A DNA stretch of 5,881 nucleotides from an uncultured Alphaproteobacteria bacterium (lineage in GTDB: Bacteria > Pseudomonadota > Alphaproteobacteria > CASFRQ01 > SAAU01): contig CASFRQ010000131.1 of assembly GCA_949296785.1 (NCBI GenBank), forward strand, positions 1-5,881, in the 5' to 3' direction. Below the pieces are notes generated by a model that saw only the letters and a list, made by a program, of their open reading frames with translations, did not search any database and was not told where the DNA came from. How positions within the stretch are numbered: the first letter of the stretch is position 1; each line of letters begins with the position of its first letter. Shown here piece by piece: positions 1 to 5,614 of the stretch. The position numbers were made by a program, and so were the translations under genes.

Positions 1-1003
1 AATACTCTATAATTCTTTCCTTTACTTTTTCTAAACCGTAATGGTCATCATCCAGAATCTTCTGCGCCTTTGCCAAATCTTGTTCCAACTTTGACTTTTG
101 CTTCCAAGGAATGGAAATCAGCCAATCCAGGTAATTGCGAACGACCGTTGCCTCCGCCGACATCATTCCCATCATGGACAGCTTTTTGAACTCGGACATT
201 GCCTTTTCATAAGCTTCCTTGCTCATGCCGGCTTTTTTGATTCTCTTTTCCAAATCGGCCAAGTCGCCGCCTTCTTCACCTTCGCCCAACTCTTTTTGAA
301 TGGCTTTCATCTGCTCGTTCAGATAATAGTCGCGCTGGCTTTTTTCCATCTGACGCTTCACGCGGCGGCGGATTTTCTTTTCCACTTGCAGAATGTCAAT
401 CTCAGATTCCATAAAAGAGAACATCAGTTCCAGCCGAGCGGTCAAAGAGCGCGTTTCCAAAAGCTGCTGTTTTTGTTCCACCTTCAATGGCAGTTGCGCC
501 ACCATGATATCCAAAGCTTTCACCGGATCCTGCATCTGCGTCACTGTTGCCAGCACCTCCGCCGGAATACGGCGGTTCAACTTGACATACAATTCAAACT
601 GAGACATCACGGAACGGAACAAAGGCGTTACTTTGTCCGCCTGGTTTTCAATATCCGAAAGGACGGACACATCCGCCTCAAAAAAACCGGCGTCGTCAAA
701 AATCTCCTTGATTTTAACGCGGGAAATCCCCTCCACCAGAACTTTCACCGTTCCGTCCGGCAATTTCAACAGTTGCAAGACATTTGCCAAAGTCCCGACG
801 GTATATAAATCCTCCGCCTTAGGGTCGTCCACCCCGGCATCCTTCTGCGCGACAAGAAGAACCTGCTTATTTTCCGACATCACCGCGTCCAACGCCTGCA
901 CGGACTTTTCCCGTCCGACGAACAAAGGCAGGATAGTAGACGGATAAACCACAATATCCCTTAAAGGCAGAAGCGGAATTCTCACCTGATTTTTTTCATC
1001 CAC
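1..1003 (-). CDS. lon: Lon ATP-dependent protease, N-terminal part (cut by window edge)
   Basis: Lon is a cytosolic homohexameric AAA+ serine protease that degrades misfolded proteins and selected regulators. The 334 visible residues cover the substrate-recognition LON N-domain (from about residue 8, RIPLLPLRDIVVYP, to about residue 200) and the following helical/coiled-coil linker. The linker includes MEKSQRDYYLNEQMKAIQKE and MSAEATVVRNYLDWLISIPW, both typical of bacterial Lon. The sequence stops at ERIIEY, just before where the Walker A motif GPPGVGKT would be expected, so the ATPase and Ser-Lys protease domains lie outside the window. The start is GTG at 1003: a strong AAGGAGA Shine-Dalgarno (1011–1017) sits 7 bases upstream, and the nearby ATG at 998 is out of frame and meets a stop within six codons. 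The gene follows clpX after 82 bases and has its own heat-shock promoter. No frameshift is seen. Identification is very secure. Confidence 0.97.
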   Translation of the reverse strand, partial: MDEKNQVRIPLLPLRDIVVYPSTILPLFVGREKSVQALDAVMSENKQVLLVAQKDAGVDDPKAEDLYTVGTLANVLQLLKLPDGTVKVLVEGISRVKIKEIFDDAGFFEADVSVLSDIENQADKVTPLFRSVMSQFELYVKLNRRIPAEVLATVTQMQDPVKALDIMVAQLPLKVEQKQQLLETRSLTARLELMFSFMESEIDILQVEKKIRRRVKRQMEKSQRDYYLNEQMKAIQKELGEGEEGGDLADLEKRIKKAGMSKEAYEKAMSEFKKLSMMGMMSAEATVVRNYLDWLISIPWKQKSKLEQDLAKAQKILDDDHYGLEKVKERIIEY

Positions 1004-1010
1004 TTTTTTA

Positions 1011-1017
1011 TCTCCTT
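1011..1017 (-). promoter_or_regulatory. Ribosome binding site that fixes the lon GTG start
   Basis: On the minus strand AAGGAGA lies 7 bases before GTG at 1003. It is the strongest Shine-Dalgarno match seen in the window and it decides in favour of the unusual GTG start, because the neighbouring ATG is in the wrong frame. Confidence 0.8.
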
Positions 1018-1036
1018 AAAATAAGTGCTTTTTATT

Positions 1037-1068
1037 CACAGATAGGAAGTCAGGCACGATATTTCAAG
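1037..1068 (-). promoter_or_regulatory. RpoH (sigma-32) heat-shock promoter of lon
   Basis: On the minus strand CTTG (1068–1065) is followed by 18 bases and then CCTATCTGTG (1046–1037). This matches every defined position of the alphaproteobacterial heat-shock consensus CTTG-N17/18-CYTATNTNNG. Transcription would be expected to begin around 1030, leaving a leader of roughly 25–30 bases that contains the lon ribosome binding site. The position, in the short gap between the clpX stop and the lon start, is what a heat-inducible lon promoter requires. The match and location are read directly; sigma-factor usage is inferred from the consensus. It does not exclude read-through from clpX. Confidence 0.75.
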
Positions 1069-1085
1069 AGAGAAGAAAAGAAAAT

Positions 1086-2381
1086 TTAAACAGCTTCGTT
1101 TTTCTTTTTTGATTTTGAATAAATCAAGACCGGAGGAACTTTGCCCTCTACCACTTTTTCGTTAACGACCACCTCTTTCACTCCCTCCAAAGAAGGCAGA
1201 TCGTACATTATATCCAGTAGCATGTTTTCCAAAATGGAACGCAGCCCGCGCGCGCCCGTGTGCCGTTCTATCGCTTTTTTTGCAATCGCCTCATAAGCGT
1301 CGGGCGTAAACGACAGCTTGACATCCTCCATTTCAAACAGATACTGGTACTGCTTGACTAAAGCGTTTTTCGGCTTCGTCAAAATATCAATCAATGCTTT
1401 TTCATCCAAATCGTTCAAAGTCGCAATCACCGGCAAACGGCCGACAAATTCCGGAATCAAACCGAACTTTAACAAATCGTCCGGCTCCAACTTCGCCAAA
1501 AGTTCGCCTGTTTTTTTCTCCTCACTTTTTTCAACGGAAGCGCCGAAGCCGATGGAAGACTTGTCCGTCCTCTGGGCAATCAGCTTGTCCAACCCGGCGA
1601 ACGCTCCGCCGCAAATGAACAGGATATTGGAAGTGTCCACCTGGATAAATTCCTGTTGAGGATGCTTGCGCCCACCCTGCGGCGGCACGGAAGCAACCGT
1701 CCCTTCAATGATTTTTAAGAGAGCCTGTTGCACCCCCTCGCCCGACACATCGCGCGTAATGGAGGCGCTGTCCGATTTTCTGGAAATCTTATCTATTTCG
1801 TCAATGTAAATAATGCCGCGCTGCGCTTTGTCCACCTGGTAATCCGCCGCCTGAAGCAGTTTGACGATAATGTTTTCCACATCTTCGCCGACATAACCGG
1901 CCTCCGTCAAAGTCGTCGCGTCCGCCATAGCGAATGGCACATCCAGAATTTTGGCCAAAGTCCTGGCCAACAAAGTTTTTCCCGTTCCCGTCGGACCGAT
2001 AAGGAGAATGTTGGATTTATTGATTTCCACCTCTTTTTCATTTACGCAGGCATTTAAACGCTTATAGTGGTTATACACCGCGACGGAAAGAACCTTCTTC
2101 GCCCTTTCCTGTCCGATAATATATTCATCCAACACTTTTTTGATTTCCTGCGGGGAAGACAAAGCCCCCTCCACACCTTCCAAAGGCGCCAGCTCCGGAC
2201 TTTCCTTTAAAATCTCCGAACACAGAGCGATGCATTCGTCACAGATGAAAACACGTTTCTCTTCGCCTTTTTCATTTTGATAGGCTTTTCCCGCAACCAG
2301 CTTGCGCACTTCATTCTGCGTTTTGCCGCAAAATGAACAAAGAAGCGTTTCATCATGAATATTCGTACCATCCTGCGCCAT
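1086..2381 (-). CDS. clpX: ClpX, ATP-dependent unfoldase subunit of the Clp protease
   Basis: ClpX is the hexameric AAA+ ring that recognises, unfolds and threads substrates into ClpP in the cytosol. The 431-residue product is close to the usual length of about 420–430. It has an N-terminal zinc-binding domain (C15, C18, C47, C50), Walker A GPTGTGKT (129–136), pore-1 loop GYVG (162–165), Walker B IIYIDEID (190–197), the RKH pore loop (238–240), the IGF loop that docks into ClpP (277–279), the arginine finger region EFVGR (R315) and the sensor-2 box GARGLR (376–381). The tail is lysine-rich. The start at 2381 (MAQDGTN) is chosen because GGGAG lies shortly upstream and the zinc domain begins at the usual distance. 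A TTG at 2465 would add 28 residues of non-family sequence. It lies downstream of clpP but 437 bases away, and upstream of lon. All key residues are present. Confidence 0.98.
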   Translation of the reverse strand: MAQDGTNIHDETLLCSFCGKTQNEVRKLVAGKAYQNEKGEEKRVFICDECIALCSEILKESPELAPLEGVEGALSSPQEIKKVLDEYIIGQERAKKVLSVAVYNHYKRLNACVNEKEVEINKSNILLIGPTGTGKTLLARTLAKILDVPFAMADATTLTEAGYVGEDVENIIVKLLQAADYQVDKAQRGIIYIDEIDKISRKSDSASITRDVSGEGVQQALLKIIEGTVASVPPQGGRKHPQQEFIQVDTSNILFICGGAFAGLDKLIAQRTDKSSIGFGASVEKSEEKKTGELLAKLEPDDLLKFGLIPEFVGRLPVIATLNDLDEKALIDILTKPKNALVKQYQYLFEMEDVKLSFTPDAYEAIAKKAIERHTGARGLRSILENMLLDIMYDLPSLEGVKEVVVNEKVVEGKVPPVLIYSKSKKKNEAV

Positions 2382-2818
2382 TTTTCTCTCCCGTCTATCT
2401 ATATGGCCGACCGCCGTCATCCTCCTGCTATTACAGACTTCCCACTCATTTTGCCTGCAGAGCAAGGCTTTATTTTTTCATACCCTCCGGCCGTTCTTTG
2501 CAATTCCTCAGTTCAGACACCGGTTTGATTTCTTTTACCGTTAAGACTCCCTTACGCCCGCAACCGCCCTGCAACCTGCTGATTTCAGAGAAACCGCCTT
2601 TTTAAAACAGCCCAGCCCCTGCCTTCGTCTTATAGTCCCGTCCCCGGATTGAAAAACACCGAGAAGAATTCTCCACTTTTAAAACTGCCGGCCAGCTGCC
2701 TATGTTTTCCGGCTTCTTTGTCCCTTTCCGAACAATTTTTTATTTCTTTATTTCAACCATCCCCGGAACTTCGGCTGCCGACAGACGGATAACCTCTCCG
2801 ATAAAAGCAATCCCGCCG
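2382..2818. other. Wide clpP–clpX spacer without an intact gene
   Basis: This 437-base stretch separates two genes that usually lie close together. I see no intact gene, no convincing rho-independent terminator after clpP (there is no stem followed by a T-run), and only weak promoter-like elements such as TATAAG near 2634–2629. The minus strand has one reading frame with only two stops (2740–2742 and 2602–2604) between the start of the spacer and 2472. That frame contains an antitoxin-like segment, listed separately. A clpX promoter must lie here if clpX is transcribed independently, but I cannot place it. Confidence 0.6.
2470..2544 (-). pseudogene. Possible remnant of a Phd/YefM-type antitoxin N-terminus
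   Basis: The minus-strand frame ending at the TAA at 2470 contains IKPVSELRNCKE. This resembles the conserved opening of Phd/YefM-family type II antitoxins, which typically begin with something like IKPVSDLRNYxE. The family DNA-binding and toxin-neutralising parts do not follow: the frame runs into ERPEGMKK and stops. There is no ATG start, and no partner RelE/ParE toxin is visible nearby. If real, it is a decayed fragment with no function. The alternatives are chance similarity or part of a dispersed intergenic repeat. The similarity is from memory of the family, not from a search. Confidence 0.25.
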
Positions 2819-3433
2819 TTATGCCCTCTTTTCAATCACTTCATCAATCAAACCGAAGGTTTTTGCTTCTTCTGCAGTCATAAAATTATCCCGATCCATC
2901 GCCGCCTCTATTTCCTCTAATGACTTCCCCGTCCTATCCGCATATATTTTATTCAAGCGAGCGCGCAAGTCAAGAATTTCCTTGGCATGAATGGCGATAT
3001 CTGCGGCCTGCCCCTGAAAACCGCCCGACGGCTGGTGTATCATAACGCGCGCATTGGGCAAAGCCATCCGATGCCCTTTTTCGCCGCAGCACAGCAGCAA
3101 AGACCCCATGGACGCCGCCTGCCCCATGCAAACCGTATGGACCGGACATTTAATATAATTCATCGTGTCCAAAATCGCCAAACCGGAGGAAACCACCCCG
3201 CCCGGAGAATTGATATAAAAGAAAATCTCCTTTTTGGGATTTTCCGATTCCAAGAACAAAAGTTGCGCGCAAATCAGGCTGGCGATATTATCCTCTACCT
3301 GTCCGGTTAAAAAGATAATCCTTTCCTTTAAAAGGCGGGAATAAATATCAAAAGCCCTTTCCCCTCTTCCGGTCTGTTCAATCACCGTCGGCACCAGAGT
3401 ATCCGCCCAAGGCTGCATCATTTCAAAAGTCAT
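2819..3433 (-). CDS. clpP: ClpP, proteolytic subunit of the Clp protease
   Basis: ClpP is a serine peptidase that forms a double-heptamer barrel and degrades polypeptides delivered by ClpX (or ClpA) in the cytosol. The 204-residue product is of normal length and contains the full catalytic triad: Ser108 in MGQAASMGS, His133 in MIHQPSGG and Asp182 in MDRDNF. Other family hallmarks are GRGERAFDIYSRLLKERIIFLTG near the N-terminus (about residues 22–44), the oxyanion segment INSPGG (74–79) and the C-terminal FGLIDEVIEKR. The first 15 or so residues are probably a short propeptide removed by self-cleavage, as in related ClpPs. The ATG at 3433 is preceded by a purine-rich GAGGAAGGGG. It lies between tig and clpX with wide spacers on both sides and probably has its own promoter. 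Nothing is missing or broken. Confidence 0.98.
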   Translation of the reverse strand: MTFEMMQPWADTLVPTVIEQTGRGERAFDIYSRLLKERIIFLTGQVEDNIASLICAQLLFLESENPKKEIFFYINSPGGVVSSGLAILDTMNYIKCPVHTVCMGQAASMGSLLLCCGEKGHRMALPNARVMIHQPSGGFQGQAADIAIHAKEILDLRARLNKIYADRTGKSLEEIEAAMDRDNFMTAEEAKTFGLIDEVIEKRA

Positions 3434-3903
3434 TTTTCCCCTTCCTCGCTTACTCTTTTCGTTTCTTACCCTTCAAGGCATTACTTCCAACATCCGTATT
3501 CTAAGGTTGTTATCATATACCTTTTGCTTAAAAAGCCCAACCTTTTTTATTTACCCGTTTTTTCACTCTATTCTTAACCGTCCGCTTCATCTTCGGCTTA
3601 TTTATATCAAATCCGCCTTTAGAAACTTACCTCCGTACCGCTTGCAAAAACAGAGAAAGGCTTTTTTTTAACAGACTGCTGCCTGAAAGAGATAAGTCTC
3701 AAAAAAATTAACTCCTACGCAAAAGAACTGCCAGTCTACTCCCATCTGCCGGTTCCCCGCATACAACAAAATAAAAACAACCGGGGGACAAAGATAAAAC
3801 GCCGCGCCGGAAAATGAATACTTTAAACCCTTCTTCCTCCTTTGAAGACTTGAAAAAACAAAAACATTCAAGCCTCGCCGGAGGAAAAAGGATTTAGAAG
3901 GGT
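3434..3903. other. Wide tig–clpP spacer
   Basis: This 470-base stretch holds a long imperfect hairpin immediately after tig and a candidate clpP promoter near its left end, both listed separately. Between them I see AT-rich sequence with several short T-runs and no convincing gene. A 67-codon minus-strand frame (3871–3668, TTG start) has a GAGG a few bases upstream but starts inside the hairpin and has no recognisable family. A 20-codon lysine/arginine-rich frame (3590–3528) lacks a ribosome binding site. Confidence 0.6.
3512..3540 (-). promoter_or_regulatory. Candidate sigma-70 promoter of clpP
   Basis: On the minus strand TTGGGC (3540–3535) is followed by a 17-base spacer and TATGAT (3517–3512). 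The -10 matches 5 of 6 consensus positions and the -35 about half, with the ideal spacing. Transcription would start near 3505, giving a leader of roughly 70 bases to the clpP ATG. No RpoH-type element with correct spacing was found upstream of clpP. Confidence 0.45.
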
Positions 3904-3905
3904 TT
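3825..3905 (-). repeat. Long imperfect inverted repeat at the 3' end of tig
   Basis: In the minus-strand transcript AAACCCTTC (3905–3897, beginning in the tig stop codon) pairs with GAAGGGTTT (3833–3825). Then TTCCTCC (3886–3880) pairs with GGAGGAA (3840–3834). An inner CTTGAA (3872–3867) pairs with TTCAAG (3854–3849) around a T-rich 12-base loop. The outer and middle stems are separated by a 10-base bulge on one side only. No T-run follows on the minus strand, so it is not a classic rho-independent terminator. It may act as a 3'-end stabiliser or processing site for the tig mRNA. Confidence 0.6.
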
Positions 3906-5277
3906 ATTTTTTCTCTTTTTTAGCTTTTTTGGGGGCTTTTTCCTCCAACTCCGGCACTTCCGGCTCCCAAGCGTACAGTTCCTGTACAGAGACTTTTTTA
4001 TCTTTCAAAGAAATCTTGCTTAAGATAAAGTCCACAACCTTCGCCTCAAAAATCGGCGCCTTCATATTTTCCAAAACCTGAGGATTTTTGAAGTAATATT
4101 CGTACACCATCTTTTCTTGGCCAGGGAAGCGGCGAGATTCTTCAATAACCGCTTTTGTCAGGTCATCCTGAGTCACGGTAATATTGTTCTTTTGCGCGAT
4201 ATCCGCCAAGAGCAGGCCCAAACGAACGCGGCGATCGGCCAAAGCCTGATATTCCGCTTTCATTTCCTCTTCCGTCTTATTCTTTTCTTCATCATCCAGG
4301 CGACCGTTTTTCTTCGCCTCCTCATATCCGTGCCAAATGGTGTCAAATTCCATATCTAACATTCCTTTCGGCACTTCAAAATGGTGCGTTGCCGACAACA
4401 AGTCCAGAAGAGCCCTCTTCAGATGCCCCTTAGAAACATTTTCATATTCCTTTGTCAGCTCGTCTTTAATCATTTCCTTCAAATCTGCCAGAGTGCTCTT
4501 GCCAAACAATTTGGCAAACTCGTCGTTCACTTCAACGGGCTTTGGTTCGCGGATGTCTTTAATTTCAACATCAAAAACCGCCGGCTTTCCTGCCAAATCC
4601 TTCACATGGTAATTTTCCGGGAAAGTAACATTGACCTTTACTTTATCTCCTTTGTTTTTGCCGACCAACTGGTCTTCAAATCCCTCAATAAAGGTATGGG
4701 ACCCCAACTCCAGGGAATAATCCTTTCCTTCGCCGCCTTGGAATTCAACGCCGTCAACACTGCCCTTGAAATCAATAACAACCGTGTCCGTCAGCTTGGA
4801 AGGACGCGCTTCTTTCAGTTCCTGCGTTTCCCTTCTGGAAGCGGCCAAACGATCCAAAGCCTTCTGCACTTCTTCATCCGTTACCTCGGCGACCAGTTTT
4901 TCCAGTTCCAAATCGTTAAAGTCAACAATCTTGATGTCCGGAAAGACTTCCACTTCAACGGAATATTCCAAATCTTTTCCGTCTTCAAAGGAAACAACAG
5001 TAATCTTCGGACGCATGACCGGCTGGATTTTCTCATCATCAAACGCTTTTTGCGTATATTCCTGCAAAGCATCCTCCACCGTTTCGTCACGGACAGCCTT
5101 CCCATACTTCTTTTCCAAGTACGCTACCGGCACATGCCCCGGGCGAAATCCCGGCACTTTGATTTCAGCGGAAAGACGTTCAAAACGTTTTGCAATCTTA
5201 TCTTCCATTTCTTTGGACGGGACGACAATCTTTAATTCTTTTTTCAATCCCTCTTGTTTTGTTTCTGTTACAGTCAT
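3904..5277 (-). CDS. tig: Trigger factor, ribosome-associated chaperone and peptidyl-prolyl isomerase
   Basis: Trigger factor binds the ribosome at the exit tunnel, shields nascent chains and helps them fold. The 457-residue product, a little longer than the E. coli protein of about 430, shows the N-terminal ribosome-binding domain with the signature GFRPGHVP (43–50). An FKBP-like PPIase domain follows (about 160–245, including TVVIDFKGSVDGVEFQGG and FIEGFEDQLVG), then a long helical C-terminal chaperone domain. The end is an acidic segment followed by a lysine/alanine-rich tail (KAPKKAKKEKK), which accounts for the extra length. The ATG at 5277 is chosen because AAGGA lies 7 bases upstream and the N-terminus MTVTETKQEG fits the family; an upstream in-frame TTG would add only five residues. 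It starts 34 bases after tRNA-Leu, suggesting a shared transcript. Identification is secure. Confidence 0.98.
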   Translation of the reverse strand: MTVTETKQEGLKKELKIVVPSKEMEDKIAKRFERLSAEIKVPGFRPGHVPVAYLEKKYGKAVRDETVEDALQEYTQKAFDDEKIQPVMRPKITVVSFEDGKDLEYSVEVEVFPDIKIVDFNDLELEKLVAEVTDEEVQKALDRLAASRRETQELKEARPSKLTDTVVIDFKGSVDGVEFQGGEGKDYSLELGSHTFIEGFEDQLVGKNKGDKVKVNVTFPENYHVKDLAGKPAVFDVEIKDIREPKPVEVNDEFAKLFGKSTLADLKEMIKDELTKEYENVSKGHLKRALLDLLSATHHFEVPKGMLDMEFDTIWHGYEEAKKNGRLDDEEKNKTEEEMKAEYQALADRRVRLGLLLADIAQKNNITVTQDDLTKAVIEESRRFPGQEKMVYEYYFKNPQVLENMKAPIFEAKVVDFILSKISLKDKKVSVQELYAWEPEVPELEEKAPKKAKKEKK

Positions 5278-5298
5278 AAAAGTTTCCTTCAAAGTTAA

Positions 5299-5315
5299 AC
5301 CAAAACCCTTTTGGT
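5299..5315 (-). repeat. Small perfect hairpin spanning the tRNA-Leu CCA end
   Basis: On the minus strand ACCAAAA (5315–5309) and TTTTGGT (5305–5299) form a 7-bp stem with a GGG loop. The left arm contains the encoded CCA end of the tRNA. It is too AT-rich and lacks a T-run, so I do not call it a terminator. It could affect 3' processing of the tRNA from a tRNA-tig precursor. Confidence 0.45.
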
Positions 5316-5396
5316 GCGGATGAAGGGACTTGAACCCCCACGGCTTTCGCCACCAGAACCTAACTCTGGCGTGTCTACCAATTCCACCACATCCGC
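5312..5396 (-). tRNA. tRNA-Leu (anticodon UAG)
   Basis: This 85-base gene folds as a class II tRNA. The acceptor arms are GCGGATG and CATCCGC, followed by discriminator A and an encoded CCA. The D-arm region is of leucine type (TGGAATTGGTAGAC), and the anticodon stem CCAGA/TCTGG encloses the loop GTTAGGT, giving anticodon TAG. A long variable arm contains GGCGAAAGCC, and the T-arm has loop TTCAAGT with two G-U pairs at the base of its stem. It would read CUA and, by wobble, other CUN leucine codons. It lies 34 bases upstream of tig on the same strand and is divergent from prfC. Position 32 is G, where a pyrimidine is usual. Confidence 0.96.
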
Positions 5397-5420
5397 CTCT
5401 TAATCTTACAATTAAGAAGA

Positions 5421-5450
5421 ATTAGGACATATATACTCTGCCTTATTCAA
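5421..5450 (-). promoter_or_regulatory. Weak candidate promoter for the tRNA-Leu–tig unit
   Basis: On the minus strand TTGAAT (5450–5445) and CCTAAT (5426–5421) are separated by 18 bases and each match 4 of 6 consensus positions. A TATATA (5435–5430) inside the spacer could be an alternative -10, but it has no good -35. Transcription from here would start about 20 bases before the tRNA. The position is right, the match modest. Confidence 0.3.
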
Positions 5451-5462
5451 AAAATAAAGCCC

Positions 5463-5559
5463 TTTTATATGTTTTTTTACTTTTTTGGCAGATTTTGAAG
5501 CGGCTGTCAACAAAAACCAAAACAAAAGAAGCCAAAAAACGCTTGAAAAACATATAAAA
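5463..5559. repeat. Composite AT-rich inverted repeat in the divergent prfC / tRNA-Leu region
   Basis: On the plus strand TTTTATATGTTTTT (5463–5476) is the exact reverse complement of AAAAACATATAAAA (5546–5559). Nested inside, TTTTTTGGC (5481–5489) is the exact reverse complement of GCCAAAAAA (5531–5539). The two stems, 14 and 9 bp, are separated by only 4 and 6 bases, and the central loop is about 41 bases. The right arm overlaps the candidate prfC -35 box. It may be a cruciform, an operator for a dimeric regulator, or a small non-autonomous element. Confidence 0.6.
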
Positions 5560-5571
5560 AAAGCATACATT
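5543..5571 (+). promoter_or_regulatory. Candidate sigma-70 promoter of prfC
   Basis: TTGAAA (5543–5548, 5 of 6 consensus) and TACATT (5566–5571, 4 of 6) are separated by 17 bases. Transcription would start near 5578, leaving a leader of about 37 bases before the prfC start. The -35 lies against the right arm of the inverted repeat. Confidence 0.35.
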
Positions 5572-5614
5572 GCCCTTCATTCATATTAAAATAATTTTAA
5601 ATTAAGGCAAAAAA

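Noticed and set aside
98..808. 236-codon open frame on the plus strand
   Set aside because: It lies entirely antisense to the well-conserved N-terminal part of lon, is rich in H, F, Q and L as expected from reverse-complemented coding sequence, and has no family likeness.
2382..2465. 28-residue N-terminal extension of ClpX from a TTG start
   Set aside because: The extension does not resemble any ClpX N-terminus, while the ATG at 2381 has a good ribosome binding site and gives the family-standard distance to the zinc-binding cysteines.
2333..2920. Two plus-strand open frames of 90 and 72 codons across the clpP–clpX spacer
   Set aside because: Each overlaps the end or start of clpX or clpP in antisense, has no credible ribosome binding site, and has no recognisable product.
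3528..3590. 20-codon peptide with 9 Lys/Arg residues just upstream of clpP
   Set aside because: There is no clear ribosome binding site, and the basic composition follows from A-rich sequence. Its end overlaps the candidate clpP promoter.
3668..3871. 67-codon minus-strand frame between tig and clpP, with TTG start and one hydrophobic stretch
   Set aside because: It starts within the tig 3' hairpin and has no family likeness. The GAGG a few bases upstream of its TTG is part of the same structured region. Chance is the simplest explanation, though a small membrane peptide cannot be fully excluded.
4381..5323. Plus-strand open frames of 284 and 185 codons
   Set aside because: Both are antisense to tig (the second also runs across the tig start). 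They exist because of codon bias in tig and show no recognisable protein features.
5488..5510. Perfect TTGACA -35 box on the minus strand (5510–5505) upstream of tRNA-Leu
   Set aside because: No acceptable -10 lies 16–18 bases downstream; the expected position is CAAAAA, within the inverted repeat.
5542..5573. CTTG followed after 18 bases by CATACATTGC, as a possible RpoH promoter for prfC
   Set aside because: It matches only about 4 of 7 defined -10 positions of the alphaproteobacterial heat-shock consensus. The sigma-70 reading is at least as good.
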